64,000 nucleotides of DNA, taken from positions 1-64,000 of the forward strand of contig NZ_JALPQG010000004.1 of assembly GCF_023195695.1 (NCBI RefSeq), written 5' to 3'. A program made the translations under genes and the position numbers. This document shows positions 16,512 through 26,204 of the stretch, piece after piece. Below the pieces are notes generated by a model. It saw nothing but the letters and a program-made list of their open reading frames with translations. It was not told the origin of the DNA and searched no databases. Source of the stretch: Aliiroseovarius sp. S1339 (GTDB lineage: Bacteria; Pseudomonadota; Alphaproteobacteria; Rhodobacterales; Rhodobacteraceae). Positions within the stretch are counted from its first letter, which is position 1; each line of letters begins with the position of its first letter.

Positions 16512-17225
16512 CTAAGCCCCCATCGCAATCTGGGCATCTAGTTCAACGGGTTCGGGGTCGCGCAACACGTAGCCGCGGCCCCAGACGGTTTCGATGTGAT
16601 TGTCACCACCGGTGGCCGTCGACAATTTCTTGCGCAATTTGCAGATAAACACGTCGATGATTTTCAACTCCGGTTCATCCATACCGCCATAAAGGTGGTT
16701 CAAAAACATCTCTTTGGTCAAGGTTGTGCCCTTGCGCAAGGACAGAAGCTCAAGCATCTGATATTCCTTGCCGGTCAGATGAACCGTGCGCCCATCCACA
16801 TCAACTGTTTTCGCGTCAAGGTTGACAGCTATTGGCCCGGTTTTGATAACCGATTGCGAATGCCCTTTCGACCGCCGGATGATGGCGTGGATGCGAGCAA
16901 TCAACTCTTCCCGGTGGAACGGTTTGGTCATGTAATCGTCTGCACCAAACCCGAACCCCTTGATCTTGTTTTCTGTGTCATCTGCGCCCGACAGGATCAA
17001 AATGGGCGTTTCGACCCGCGCCATACGTAGCTGGCGCAGTACCTCATGCCCGTTCATATCTGGTAGATTCAGATCGAGAAGGATCAAGTCATAGTCATAT
17101 AGCTTCGCCAGATCGATGCCTTCTTCACCCAGGTCAGTGGCATAGACATTCAGGTTTGCATGGGTCAGCATCAGTTCAATGCTGCGCGATGTAGTCGGGT
17201 CGTCTTCCACCAAAAGGATACGCAT
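16512..17225 (-). CDS. ctrA: Cell-cycle response regulator CtrA
   Basis: 237 residues from the ATG at 17225, giving [20 protein letters not shown]. The receiver domain has the phosphoacceptor aspartate D51 ([13 protein letters not shown]) and the lysine in YMTKPF. The OmpR-type winged helix follows ([42 protein letters not shown]). CtrA controls motility, gene transfer agent production and cell-cycle genes; in Rhodobacterales it is usually not essential. The sciP gene, coding a CtrA inhibitor, lies just upstream on the same strand. A CtrA-like box (17283-17297) is in the gap between them. Confidence 0.96.
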   Translation of the reverse strand: MRILLVEDDPTTSRSIELMLTHANLNVYATDLGEEGIDLAKLYDYDLILLDLNLPDMNGHEVLRQLRMARVETPILILSGADDTENKIKGFGFGADDYMTKPFHREELIARIHAIIRRSKGHSQSVIKTGPIAVNLDAKTVDVDGRTVHLTGKEYQMLELLSLRKGTTLTKEMFLNHLYGGMDEPELKIIDVFICKLRKKLSTATGGDNHIETVWGRGYVLRDPEPVELDAQIAMGA

Positions 17226-17282
17226 ATTTCGGGTTCTCCGCAAAAAATTCCTAACGATTGCAAGCAGCATCTCGTGAAATGG

Positions 17283-17297
17283 TTAATCACCGGTTAC
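17283..17297. promoter_or_regulatory. CtrA-box-like site upstream of ctrA
   Basis: TTAA-N7-TTAC, one base from the consensus TTAA-N7-TTAA, 58 bases upstream of the ctrA start. It suggests autoregulation; binding is inferred. Confidence 0.45.
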
Positions 17298-17324
17298 CCA
17301 CATAGAACTTTTAGCGAAAACAAT

Positions 17325-17603
17325 CTAGGGTTGTCGATACCTTTGTGGCGACGTGGCCTTTAATGCGGCTTCACCGTGATCCGAAACAGCCCGAATCCAC
17401 TCGTCCAGCTCCTCCTCCGACAAGGCATACAGATCTTGTGCGTCCTTTTCGGAAATCAACCCAGACTGAACCGCGCGCACGACCGCCGCCTTGCGACTGG
17501 CAACCCAACGCCGTGTGGTTTTTGGCGGCAGGTCCGCCCGCGTCATGATTGACCCGTCAGGAAGGGTCACCGCACGCGGCCCTTCTACTTTCTTCAGATA
17601 CAT
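17325..17603 (-). CDS. sciP: SciP, small CtrA inhibitory protein (DUF1153)
   Basis: 92 residues from the ATG at 17603 (MYLKKVEGPRAVTLPDGSIMTRADLPP). It matches the DUF1153 family, including the helix-turn-helix stretch RWVASRKAAVVRAVQSGLISEKDAQDLYALSEEEL. In Caulobacter, SciP binds CtrA and stops it activating transcription in G1 cells. Here sciP lies 100 bases upstream of ctrA in the same direction, the usual Rhodobacterales arrangement. The two may be read from separate promoters given the CtrA-like site between them. Confidence 0.93.
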   Translation of the reverse strand: MYLKKVEGPRAVTLPDGSIMTRADLPPKTTRRWVASRKAAVVRAVQSGLISEKDAQDLYALSEEELDEWIRAVSDHGEAALKATSPQRYRQP

Positions 17604-17728
17604 TTCCAGACCTCGCTTTTGTGTCTGAAGCAATTTTCGGCCGTTACACTTAAAGAGAGGTGAAGCTGCCCCTTGTTGTTCATTCGAATTTTCATATATT
17701 CCGTATCTCTTTTGAAAAGGATTTGGTC

Positions 17729-18883
17729 ATGCCTGCGACCGTAGAAACCCAAGACGCGCCAGTGCTGAATTCGCTGGGCTTCGCCAAGCTGCCCAGCGAA
17801 ACGCGCGTGGTGGTCGCGATGTCTGGTGGCGTCGACAGCTCGGTCGTGGCCGCAATGCTGGCCGAAGAAGGCTATGACGTGATTGGCGTGACTTTGCAGC
17901 TTTACGATCACGGGGCCGTGCTGGCCAAAAAGGGTGCCTGCTGTGCAGGTATCGACATTCACGACGCCCGCCATGTCGCTGAAAGCATGGGGTTTCCTCA
18001 TTATGTGCTCGATTATGAAAACATCTTTCAAGACGCGGTGATTGAAGAATTCGCAGACAGCTATTTGGGTGGCGCAACGCCCGTCCCCTGCATTCGGTGC
18101 AACGAGCGGGTGAAATTCAAAGACCTGCTTGAAACCGCGCGCGATCTGGGTGCCGATTGCATGGCGACCGGGCATTATATCCAACGCGCTGATGGCTCTG
18201 TCGGGCCAGAGCTTCATCGCGCCGCTGATCCGGCTCGTGATCAAAGCTATTTCCTGTTCTCAACCACGCCGGAGCAGTTGAATTATCTGCGATTCCCCCT
18301 TGGGCACCTGAAGACCAAGGACGAAACCCGTGCGCTTGCCCGTAAATATGGGCTGGAGGTCGCCGACAAACCCGACAGCCAAGACATCTGCTTCGTGCCT
18401 GATGGAAATTACGCGGCGGTGATCGAAAAACTGCGCCCCGGTGCCGCTGAACCCGGTGACATCGTTCATGCTGATGGGCGGGTGCTGGGTGCGCATGAGG
18501 GCGTCATTCATTACACCATCGGCCAGCGTCGTGGGCTGGGCATCGGTGGACTGGCGGACCCGCTTTACGTGGTGAGGCTGGACGTTGATGCCAAGCAGGT
18601 CGTGGTTGGGCCGAAAGAAATGCTGGCCACGCGCACTGTCCCGGTGCGCGAGATCAATTGGTTGGGCGACGAGCCGTTCACCTCACGCAAGGAATGGCAC
18701 ATGGGCGTCAAAGTCCGCTCGACCCGCCCCCCGCGCGAGGCGATCATCCGCCCGATCTCGGACACCGAAGCTGAGGTAGAGCTTTTGACCTCGGAGGAAG
18801 GCGTTAGCCCCGGACAGGCTTGCGTGTTTTTTGAAACTGACGGCCCGCGTGTCTTTGGTGGCGGCTGGATTTGGCGCGGCTGA
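17729..18883 (+). CDS. mnmA: tRNA-specific 2-thiouridylase
   Basis: 384 residues from the ATG at 17729; the longer upstream ORF is unlikely coding. The PP-loop motif SGGVDSS lies at residues 32-38. The catalytic cysteines are in [13 protein letters not shown] and [11 protein letters not shown]. The C-terminal part has the barrel domains ([16 protein letters not shown]). The enzyme puts sulphur on the wobble uridine of Lys, Glu and Gln tRNAs. It is divergent from sciP with 125 bases between the starts. The N-terminal extension of about 20 residues before the core is typical for this order. Confidence 0.97.
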   Translation: MPATVETQDAPVLNSLGFAKLPSETRVVVAMSGGVDSSVVAAMLAEEGYDVIGVTLQLYDHGAVLAKKGACCAGIDIHDARHVAESMGFPHYVLDYENIFQDAVIEEFADSYLGGATPVPCIRCNERVKFKDLLETARDLGADCMATGHYIQRADGSVGPELHRAADPARDQSYFLFSTTPEQLNYLRFPLGHLKTKDETRALARKYGLEVADKPDSQDICFVPDGNYAAVIEKLRPGAAEPGDIVHADGRVLGAHEGVIHYTIGQRRGLGIGGLADPLYVVRLDVDAKQVVVGPKEMLATRTVPVREINWLGDEPFTSRKEWHMGVKVRSTRPPREAIIRPISDTEAEVELLTSEEGVSPGQACVFFETDGPRVFGGGWIWRG

Positions 18884-18986
18884 CCCATCGGGGTGTTATT
18901 TCCCGCCCGGACTTGACTATTGCAATGGCGGCAGACGGGAATCGGGCCGATCATTCGGCAAACAGACATCGAAAAGGATAGTATAC

Positions 18987-19475
18987 ATGCGCAGAGTTCT
19001 TCCCGCCCTCGTCACCGTCGCATTTCTTGGCGCGCCTGCTTTGGCTGAAGAAACGTATGAACAGCGTCTTACGGTCGCCACAGGATATATCGAAGCCACA
19101 CTTGAAGATATCGACATAAATGAAATGATCAAGACGATGTGGCAACCTCTTGTCGCTGATGTTGAGGCCAAGGGTATCCCGCTCAATGACGCACAGATTG
19201 CGAAGATCGACAAGCTGTATCAGGATGAAATGACTGGCCCGATGGTCCAGATCATGCGCGATCAGGCTGCGGTCATGGCCGATCTTTTCACCTTTGATGA
19301 GATCAAGGCCATTCGCGATTTCTATGCCACCGATCTTGGCCGGGCTGCGATGACCAAGCTGCCGCAGGTGACGCAACGACAGACGCCGATGGTGCTGAAG
19401 TTGGTGCAGGAAAAGATGCCCCAGATCATTCCCAAGGTTCAGGAAATCCTAAGCGAAGGCGAAGCGGCGCAGTAA
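18987..19475 (+). CDS. DUF2059 secreted protein
   Basis: 162 residues from the ATG at 18987, with a signal peptide (MRRVLPALVTVAFLGAPALA, cleavage before EET). The rest is helical and matches DUF2059: YQDEMTGPMVQIMRDQAAVMADLFTFDEIKAIRDFYATDLGRAAMTKLP. The family is common in proteobacterial periplasms and has no assigned function. It lies 100 bases after mnmA in the same direction and is convergent with lpxB. AAAAGGATA upstream gives an acceptable ribosome site. Confidence 0.85.
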   Translation: MRRVLPALVTVAFLGAPALAEETYEQRLTVATGYIEATLEDIDINEMIKTMWQPLVADVEAKGIPLNDAQIAKIDKLYQDEMTGPMVQIMRDQAAVMADLFTFDEIKAIRDFYATDLGRAAMTKLPQVTQRQTPMVLKLVQEKMPQIIPKVQEILSEGEAAQ

Positions 19476-19500
19476 CGCGCGCCTGTCCTTGCCGCCGCCG

Positions 19501-20676
19501 TCAGCCGGCGTTGGCCTGTGCGATCACATCCATAACCGCGCGAGCCGCCCTTATTCCGGGCGCTTCGCCGCCTTTGCCCAAACGCTGCATCGTGATGTCC
19601 ATCGCCGCCTTTTGCGCGGACGGGTCAGACAGAGTGGCAAGCAGCGCGGGCGCGATCTTGTCCGGGGTGCAGTCCGCCCCCAGAAATTCGGGCACCACGC
19701 GGGTTTCAGACACAAGGTTCACCAAGGTCACTGTATCAACCTTCAACATCCGCCCGATCAAGATTCGGCTGAGCCAATTCATGTCATAGGCGATGACCAT
19801 CGGCGTCGATGATGCGGCAAGCTCCAACGACACGGTGCCAGATGCTGCCAGTGCCACATCGGCTGCCCGAAACGCTGTGCGTTTCATGTCGGCCTGGTCC
19901 GCCGGAATAAGGATCGGTTGCACCGGCCATGTTGCGGTGACCTCGCGCACCAACGCATCGACCCCCTGCGCCACGGGCAACACGACGTGCATGTTGGGAT
20001 GGCTGCGCTTCACACGGGCCAGCGTTTCGCCAAACCGGTCGGCAAGCCGCGTGACTTCCCCCTTGCGCGATCCGGGTAGCGCAAGCACCAATGGACCTTC
20101 GCCAACTTGGTGTTGCTCGCGGAATGCCTGCGCCTCGGCGTCGGTCGCGATGGGTTCGGCCACGACAGGATGCCCCACAAAATCGCAGCCCATGCCGGCG
20201 GCTTCCATATACGGTGGCTCAAACGGCAACAGCGCCAGCACATGGTCGATCCATTGTGCCATCTTCGCGGCCCGTTTCGCGCGCCAGGCCCAGACTGACG
20301 GCGCGACATAATGCACCGTCGGAATGTCGCGTCCGAAGGTCAGCCCCTCAACCTCGTCCGTTTTCACGATTTTGGCGACGCGCAGGCAGAAATCCGGGCT
20401 GTCGATGGTGATCAGCACATCAGGGCTGGCAGTGATCACGGCATCCGCCGTTTCGCGGATACGGCGTTTGAGATGGAAGTATTTCGGCGCGACCTCGGCA
20501 ATGCCCATGATTGACAATTCGGACATGGGAAAAAGCGAACGCAGACCCTCAGCGTCCATCGCCGTGCCACCAATGCCCAGAAACTCCACATCATCGACCA
20601 ACGTTTTCAGTCCCGCCATCAGGGCCGCCCCAAGCCGGTCGCCTGAAGGTTCACCTGCGATCAGAAAGACTTTCAT
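19501..20676 (-). CDS. lpxB: Lipid-A-disaccharide synthase
   Basis: 391 residues, normal for this GT19 glycosyltransferase. It starts MKVFLIAGEPSGDRLGAALM, the family signature, and has PSVWAWRAKRA and LPGSRKGEVTRL later. It joins UDP-diacylglucosamine and lipid X into the tetraacyl disaccharide of lipid A on the inner face of the cytoplasmic membrane. It is the last gene of the long envelope cluster, overlapping lpxI by four bases. Confidence 0.97.
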   Translation of the reverse strand: MKVFLIAGEPSGDRLGAALMAGLKTLVDDVEFLGIGGTAMDAEGLRSLFPMSELSIMGIAEVAPKYFHLKRRIRETADAVITASPDVLITIDSPDFCLRVAKIVKTDEVEGLTFGRDIPTVHYVAPSVWAWRAKRAAKMAQWIDHVLALLPFEPPYMEAAGMGCDFVGHPVVAEPIATDAEAQAFREQHQVGEGPLVLALPGSRKGEVTRLADRFGETLARVKRSHPNMHVVLPVAQGVDALVREVTATWPVQPILIPADQADMKRTAFRAADVALAASGTVSLELAASSTPMVIAYDMNWLSRILIGRMLKVDTVTLVNLVSETRVVPEFLGADCTPDKIAPALLATLSDPSAQKAAMDITMQRLGKGGEAPGIRAARAVMDVIAQANAG

Positions 20677-21488
20677 GCGCCCGCCCCGCGCACATCCAAA
20701 AACAGATCATATTCGCGTACCAAGCGTTCGACCTGATCCTGGTCCATGACGATCACGCCGCCCGCCGGGATCACGATGCCGCCCAAACCGGCCTGAACCA
20801 CCGCCTCGATGGTCGAGGGGCCAATGGTCGGAATGTCCATGCGTTCGTCCTGACCCGGCTTGGGGCGTTTCACAAAAACACCGCGTGCGCCTTGTTTCAG
20901 ATGCTCGGGCGTCTCAGCCACGAACCGCAACAGCGAGTCGGTGCCTTGAATGGTTTCAATCCCCAGACACTGCCCACCCGCAACAACTGCGCCTTGGGCG
21001 AGGTCTTCGCGGACCAGCGTATCCAGAATGGACCATGCGCGATCCGCATCCACGCGGTCCTGCGCGCTTGGTGTGCGACCGATGGTGGTCACGTCAAGGC
21101 TAAGCCCGTGCGCCACGTCTGTAGCCGCCACGACCTGAAACCCCTGCTCTTCAAAAACCTCGGCGATCAGCCGCAGCAAGGCATCGTCGCCCTTGCCAAG
21201 CACCGCCTTGACCCGTGGAAACAGGCCCAATGTGACACGGTCCATCCGCAAGGGGTTCAGCTTCGGTCGGTCCACCTTGCCCGCAAAAACCACACGTTCG
21301 ACCCCTGCCCCGCGCATGGATTTGAACAATGCGCCCAGCTTTTCATAGCTCGCTTCAACCAAATCGTGGCCATCGGGGGCCGCGACTTCGACGCCCTTGA
21401 TCGTGACAAAGAGCGCACCCGGATTGCTGGCGGCAATCCGATGCGGCAAGTCCCCGGTTCCGGCAATAATGGCAAGGCGATCTGTCAT
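20673..21488 (-). CDS. lpxI: UDP-2,3-diacylglucosamine pyrophosphatase LpxI (DUF1009)
   Basis: 271 residues, typical of LpxI, the alphaproteobacterial replacement for LpxH. Motifs: LAIIAGTGDLPHRIA at the N-terminus, LGKGDDALLRLIAEVFEEQGF in the middle, and the C-terminal DIPTIGPSTIEAVVQAGLGGIVIPAGG that forms the active site. It hydrolyses UDP-2,3-diacylglucosamine to lipid X and UMP. It lies between lpxA and lpxB, the expected order, with ATGA overlap to lpxB. Confidence 0.95.
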   Translation of the reverse strand: MTDRLAIIAGTGDLPHRIAASNPGALFVTIKGVEVAAPDGHDLVEASYEKLGALFKSMRGAGVERVVFAGKVDRPKLNPLRMDRVTLGLFPRVKAVLGKGDDALLRLIAEVFEEQGFQVVAATDVAHGLSLDVTTIGRTPSAQDRVDADRAWSILDTLVREDLAQGAVVAGGQCLGIETIQGTDSLLRFVAETPEHLKQGARGVFVKRPKPGQDERMDIPTIGPSTIEAVVQAGLGGIVIPAGGVIVMDQDQVERLVREYDLFLDVRGAGA

Positions 21489-21498
21489 TGCGGCTCGC

Positions 21499-22308
21499 TT
21501 ATTTTGGGGTCAGAAATCCGCGATCACTGTCGCCTGTGATGAAAGTCACCAACTCACGAACATATTGGCTATCCGCTCCACCAGCCAGTCCGGCGGCACG
21601 GTCGCGGAACGATCCGTCGCCATCTTTCAAAACCTTGAGCGCCGCGCGCAACGCCGAGATATCGGCCCGCGCCACGCCACGCCGTTTCAAACCGACAAGG
21701 TTCAATCCGTCGAGTTCAGCCCGTGGCCCCTGCACCAATGCAAAGGGCAGCACATCCGCTGTCACCATCGACAACGCGCCGATGATCGCACCGCGACCAA
21801 TCCGTATCCATTGATGCAACCCAGACAAGCCACCCACAATCACATCGTCTTCGATCACCACATGACCCGCGACCGCGACGTTGTTGACCAGGATCACGTT
21901 GTTGCCGATCTGGGCGTCATGGGCGACGTGGCAGCCTGCCATGAACAAGCCGTCATCTCCGATCCGGGTGACGTAACCACCACCGGCCGTTCCGGTGTTC
22001 ATAGTGACATGCTCGCGAATACGGTTACGCTTGCCGATCACCAGTTTGGTGTCTTCACCGGCAAATTTTAGATCCTGCGGGATCTCTCCGATCACCGAGA
22101 AAGGAAAGATCACGGTATGATCGCCGATTTCGGTGTCGCCGGTGATCACCACATGCGATTTCACCTCGACCCCGGCCCCAAGCTTTACCTGCGGACCGAT
22201 CACGCAAAACGGCCCGACCCGGCAATCTCGACCGATCGTCGCGCCGTCGTCAACGATCGCGCTGGCATGGACCTGAGCGGTGGGATCAACGCCCCCGTTG
22301 GCTGTCAT
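21499..22308 (-). CDS. lpxA: Acyl-ACP-UDP-N-acetylglucosamine O-acyltransferase
   Basis: 269 residues. The N-terminal two thirds are hexapeptide repeats of a left-handed beta helix (VHASAIVDDGATIGRDCRVGPFCVIG); the catalytic histidine is in FMAGCHVAHDAQIGN, and the helical C-terminal domain follows (VGLKRRGVARADISALRAALKVL). It catalyses the first step of lipid A synthesis. It is three bases from fabZ upstream and ten from lpxI downstream. Confidence 0.97.
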   Translation of the reverse strand: MTANGGVDPTAQVHASAIVDDGATIGRDCRVGPFCVIGPQVKLGAGVEVKSHVVITGDTEIGDHTVIFPFSVIGEIPQDLKFAGEDTKLVIGKRNRIREHVTMNTGTAGGGYVTRIGDDGLFMAGCHVAHDAQIGNNVILVNNVAVAGHVVIEDDVIVGGLSGLHQWIRIGRGAIIGALSMVTADVLPFALVQGPRAELDGLNLVGLKRRGVARADISALRAALKVLKDGDGSFRDRAAGLAGGADSQYVRELVTFITGDSDRGFLTPK

Positions 22309-22311
22309 CGG

Positions 22312-22776
22312 TTAGCCCTTCCCGGCGGTCACGTCGATCATCGCCATGAATGTCGCCTCGCACGCCAGTTCATCCCCGACCATGGCGCGCCCGTCAAACT
22401 TCCAAACCTTTGCTCCGCCACGAATGGTGGTCACATGCAGCTCTAGCACGTCGCCCGGCACCACTTTGCGACGGAACTTCGCGCTGTCGATACCCATGAA
22501 ATACACCACGGCCCCTGACCCGACGAGGCCCAGCGACAAGGACACCATCACCGCCGAGGTCTGCGCCATCGCCTCGATAATCGTCACACCCGGCATGATT
22601 GGAAGGCCGGGAAAATGCCCCTGAAAATGGGGTTCATTCATCGTCACCATCTTGATGCCCTTGGCGAACTCCTTGGCGCGAATATCTTCGACCCGGTCCA
22701 CCAACAAGAACGGATAGCGGTGGGGAATACATTGCTGGATCAACTGGATATCTGCGGTGGCGGGCACATCTGACAT
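22312..22776 (-). CDS. fabZ: 3-hydroxyacyl-ACP dehydratase FabZ
   Basis: 154 residues, normal length. The hot-dog fold signature is intact: [14 protein letters not shown], then [17 protein letters not shown] with the catalytic histidine and IIEAMAQ with the catalytic glutamate. It dehydrates 3-hydroxyacyl-ACP in fatty acid synthesis, competing with LpxA for the same substrate. In most Gram-negatives lpxD precedes fabZ; here the upstream gene is the Skp/OmpH gene. Confidence 0.97.
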   Translation of the reverse strand: MSDVPATADIQLIQQCIPHRYPFLLVDRVEDIRAKEFAKGIKMVTMNEPHFQGHFPGLPIMPGVTIIEAMAQTSAVMVSLSLGLVGSGAVVYFMGIDSAKFRRKVVPGDVLELHVTTIRGGAKVWKFDGRAMVGDELACEATFMAMIDVTAGKG

Positions 22777-22860
22777 ATATTCGCGTCCTTCATTTCATGG
22801 GCCCTCTTTGGGGCTTTGCCTTACCTGAGTATCAGTCTGGATCAGACGAAACAATTGCTA

Positions 22861-23571
22861 TCAGTTACCCGACGAAACGCCATCCGGGATGGTGGTATCA
22901 TCCAACGGAAAGACCGGTGATTCAGGCGGGGTTTCGCCTGTCGGCGGTGTTCCTCGTTCAGGCTGCTTGGGCACACTTTCGGGTAAGTCGCTGCCGTCGC
23001 CAAGAACCTGATCAATACGATCAACGGCCAGTTTGGTGATATCGATATTCTGGGTGGTCAAAAGAATGGCGCGGCGATCCAAAATCACCACCGCCCCAAG
23101 CTCTCGCACAAGCTGCCCGAGGATCGGCCCGATACGCTCGAAAAACGCGGCTTGTTCACTTTCCAGCGTGCGAACGAATTCCTGCTCGCGTTCGGTTCCT
23201 TCAGACCGCAACGCCTGCACTTTGGCGTCAAAGGCCTTTGCAATCTCGCGAAAGGCTTCGGGCGACATGGTTTCGCGTTGCTCGGTCAATTGGCGTTCTT
23301 CTTTGACCAGCGCCTCTTCGACCTTGCGGGTTTCGTTGGCCAACCGCACACGCTCTGCTTCGACCGATTCCACGACGCGGCGGCCATACTGCGTGTCGGA
23401 AAACAGGCTTTGACGGTCAATCGTTACGATCTGCGAAACCGCACTGCTTGTCTGTTGCGCCGCGAGGGGCGCGGACAATGACAAAAATGCAAGCCCCGCA
23501 GCAAGCCCAACTGGATGCAGAACCAAGGCGGCACGACGCCGCAACCTGCGCAAGGCGCGTTGCGGCATCAT
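22861..23571 (-). CDS. Skp/OmpH-family periplasmic chaperone
   Basis: 236 residues from the double ATG at 23571/23568; the longer ORF overlaps bamA in another frame. There is an N-terminal signal peptide (LALHPVGLAAGLAFLSLSAPLAA-like stretch, cleavage near AAQQ). The middle is a long coiled coil rich in E, R and Q (ESVEAERVRLANETRKVEEAL) typical of Skp tentacles, ending with AVVILDRRAILLTTQNIDIT. The tail from about residue 200 is proline-rich and disordered. Skp carries unfolded outer-membrane proteins to the BAM complex, which fits its place right after bamA. Confidence 0.9.
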   Translation of the reverse strand: MMPQRALRRLRRRAALVLHPVGLAAGLAFLSLSAPLAAQQTSSAVSQIVTIDRQSLFSDTQYGRRVVESVEAERVRLANETRKVEEALVKEERQLTEQRETMSPEAFREIAKAFDAKVQALRSEGTEREQEFVRTLESEQAAFFERIGPILGQLVRELGAVVILDRRAILLTTQNIDITKLAVDRIDQVLGDGSDLPESVPKQPERGTPPTGETPPESPVFPLDDTTIPDGVSSGN

Positions 23572-23584
23572 CACCGTTGAGCGA

Positions 23585-25939
23585 TCAGAACTGCGCCGAG
23601 ATTGTGAGCTCGAAGTTGTTTTCTTTGTCATACTCTTCCTTGGCCAACACATGCGAGAAGTTGAAACGCAACGGGCCGATGGGCGTATCCCAAAAGATCG
23701 AGGCACCGATAGCCGACCGCAAATGAGCGCCGTCGTCAATCGTGCCGCCCAATGTGTCATCAAGCCCCCACAGGGTGCCGGCGTCCAGGAACACACCGCC
23801 GGTGATGCCATATTCTTCTGGCAGACCAACGGGGAACTGCGCTTCAAGCCGCGCTGCCGCAAATTTGTTGCCGCCCAGCGTGTCTTGGTTGATCGCCGTC
23901 AAATCCCGTGGACCAATCCCGTTTGTGGCAAAGCCGCGCAGTTTCGACGGGCCAAGGCGGAAACGGTCTGTAACGCGCGACGAGCCGCCATCCAGACCCT
24001 CGACTATGCCACCTTCGACCGTTGCGGTCAGGGTCACCTGATCGTTCCAGACCTTGGTCTGTGCCTGTGCCAAAGCAGTCGCGCGCGCATATTTATAGTC
24101 CGCGCCCAATCCGCCCACGTCGCCATCAAACCGAAGCAGATAGCCCCTGTTCGGATCCAATCCTGTGCGCCGTGTGTCATAGCTTAGCGTAAACCCGAGA
24201 CCTGCGCCGACCTGCCGGCCGCGCGCGCTTTCATCTTTCAGAATCTGCGAGCTGCCCGGGTCAACGCCGGTGATTTCCGCACCATCCCCGAAGACCCTAA
24301 ATCCAAGACGGGAATATTCGCTGATCGGGAACGAGATCGACGGCCGCAATGCCAGCGACCGCGTATTGAAGAACGACGAGGCAAACGACGTTTCCTGATA
24401 GTAAGCCTCGAGCCCCAATTCCAGATCACGATCCAGGAAATTGGGTTCCGCAAATTTGAACGAGAAGCTCGACGAATCCGTGCCGCTTTGGAAACTGGCG
24501 CTGAGGAACTGTCCACGACCAAGGAAGTTGCGTTCCTGAAAGGCAACGTTCAGACCAAACCCGTTTTCAAGGCTGTAAACACCGCCAAAGCTCAGCGATC
24601 CGGTCGGGGCTTCTTCGACGTCAACGTCAATGACCACCTGATCGGGCGCGGACCCCTCACGAGCCTCAACATTCGAATTCGAGAAATAGCCAAGCGCACG
24701 CACACGTTCGGCGGCTTCGCGAATTTCGCGTGGGTTGAACGGGTCGCCCTCTACCACTCGGAACTGATTGCGCACCACCCGGTCAAGGGTCGTGGCGTTG
24801 CCTTCGATATCAATCCGTTCGACAATGATACGCGGGCCGCGCACCAAGACCATATCGATATCCAGCGTGCGGGCACGATCGTTGCGTGTCACGCGTGGCT
24901 CAACCCGAAGAAAATCCAGACCCTTGCGGATGGCCAAACGCTCCATACGCGCAATCGCGTTTTCCATCAGCGCCGGGCTGTAAACCACGCCCGAGCGCAG
25001 TTTATGGGCTGCCTGGAATTCGGCGGCATCCACATTATTAATCTCGGACGAACTGGTGATATTACCAAACCGGAATTGCTGCCCTTCCTGCACCTTGAAG
25101 GTAATGAAGAACGCATCGCGTTCACGCGAAAACTCGCTTGTGACGCCGGTGGTTTTGAAGTCAACATAACCGCGTGACAGATAGAAGTCGCGCAACACCT
25201 GCTTGTCAAATTCGATCCGTTCGGGCGCGTAGGTGTCGGCCCGGATCAATGCACGCAGGATGCCTGCCTGCTTGGTCTCAAGAACGCGGCGCAAGCGGCT
25301 GTCCGAGAACACGCGGTTGCCCACGAATGACAGACGCTCGACCTCGACATTCTTGCCTTCGACAACTTCAAAAACCAGATCGACGCGGTTGTTAGAACGA
25401 CGAATGATCTTCGGTGTAACCTGCGCGGCCAACCGACCCTGTGCCTGATACAGTTCGGTGATGGTTTGCACATCCAGCTCGGCATTGGCGGGGCTATAGA
25501 CCTGCCGTGGTTGGGATTTCAGCAGCGGCGTAAAGACATCGTCTTTGACCCTGCGATTGCCTTCCACCGACACGACGTTGATCGTCGGGAATTCGCGGAC
25601 CTTCACGACCAAGGTGTTGCCGCGTGGCAGGATCTGCACATCTTCGAAAAGACCCGATCCGACAAGGCGTTGATACCCGTCATTCAGCCGGGCGGCCGAT
25701 ACGGTTTCGCCTTGGGCGATTCCCAGATAGGACAAGATGGTCGCGGCCTCAATGCGCTGCGTGCCCTCGATCTCGATCGTTTGGAATGCGTAGGCTTGCG
25801 CGACCGCAACTTGAGGCACCGCCCCGGTAACCCCGGAAATTGCTAGAAAAATTGCCAGTCCGCCGCCAGTCAAAACACCTTTGGCACCTCGTCCTGCTTT
25901 ATTGAAATGGTTGCTGCTCAACCCCGTTTTTAATGCCAT
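23585..25939 (-). CDS. bamA: Outer membrane protein assembly factor BamA
   Basis: 784 residues from the ATG at 25939, which has GGGGAAAG upstream. A signal region of about 45 residues (LAIFLAISGVTGAVPQVAVAQA) precedes five POTRA domains (about 50-420), then an Omp85 barrel ending in a C-terminal phenylalanine (LTISAQF). The barrel lid motif VRGF appears here as LRGFATNGIGPRDL. It is the central insertase for outer-membrane beta barrels. It is downstream of rseP, with a small membrane protein gene and a terminator in between. Confidence 0.97.
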   Translation of the reverse strand: MALKTGLSSNHFNKAGRGAKGVLTGGGLAIFLAISGVTGAVPQVAVAQAYAFQTIEIEGTQRIEAATILSYLGIAQGETVSAARLNDGYQRLVGSGLFEDVQILPRGNTLVVKVREFPTINVVSVEGNRRVKDDVFTPLLKSQPRQVYSPANAELDVQTITELYQAQGRLAAQVTPKIIRRSNNRVDLVFEVVEGKNVEVERLSFVGNRVFSDSRLRRVLETKQAGILRALIRADTYAPERIEFDKQVLRDFYLSRGYVDFKTTGVTSEFSRERDAFFITFKVQEGQQFRFGNITSSSEINNVDAAEFQAAHKLRSGVVYSPALMENAIARMERLAIRKGLDFLRVEPRVTRNDRARTLDIDMVLVRGPRIIVERIDIEGNATTLDRVVRNQFRVVEGDPFNPREIREAAERVRALGYFSNSNVEAREGSAPDQVVIDVDVEEAPTGSLSFGGVYSLENGFGLNVAFQERNFLGRGQFLSASFQSGTDSSSFSFKFAEPNFLDRDLELGLEAYYQETSFASSFFNTRSLALRPSISFPISEYSRLGFRVFGDGAEITGVDPGSSQILKDESARGRQVGAGLGFTLSYDTRRTGLDPNRGYLLRFDGDVGGLGADYKYARATALAQAQTKVWNDQVTLTATVEGGIVEGLDGGSSRVTDRFRLGPSKLRGFATNGIGPRDLTAINQDTLGGNKFAAARLEAQFPVGLPEEYGITGGVFLDAGTLWGLDDTLGGTIDDGAHLRSAIGASIFWDTPIGPLRFNFSHVLAKEEYDKENNFELTISAQF

Positions 25940-26124
25940 CGTGTTTTCTTTCCCCAGACACCTGATTGCCAATGTGGATAAGGGGTTGGGGCGGGCTTGT
26001 CAAAGCGCGAAACCAGACTTTCGAAGGGGGGCGAAGCGATGCCAATCGCGACACAACGCCCAACAGGTCAAGGATGACGCATTCAGGGCGCAAGACTGGA
26101 GCGGCCCGAAAGGCTATCACACCA

Positions 26125-26159
26125 CAAAAAACCCGCGCACAGCCAGACTGCGGCGGGTT
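26125..26159 (-). terminator. Terminator after the 42-residue membrane protein gene
   Basis: On the minus strand AACCCGC and GCGGGTT bracket a 16-base loop and are followed by a T-run. It lies 46 bases after the small gene stop, suggesting bamA has its own promoter. Confidence 0.65.
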
Positions 26160-26204
26160 GCACAGACGTCCGGCCCCAAAGGCACCGAGCCTGTCAGATT
26201 GCAT

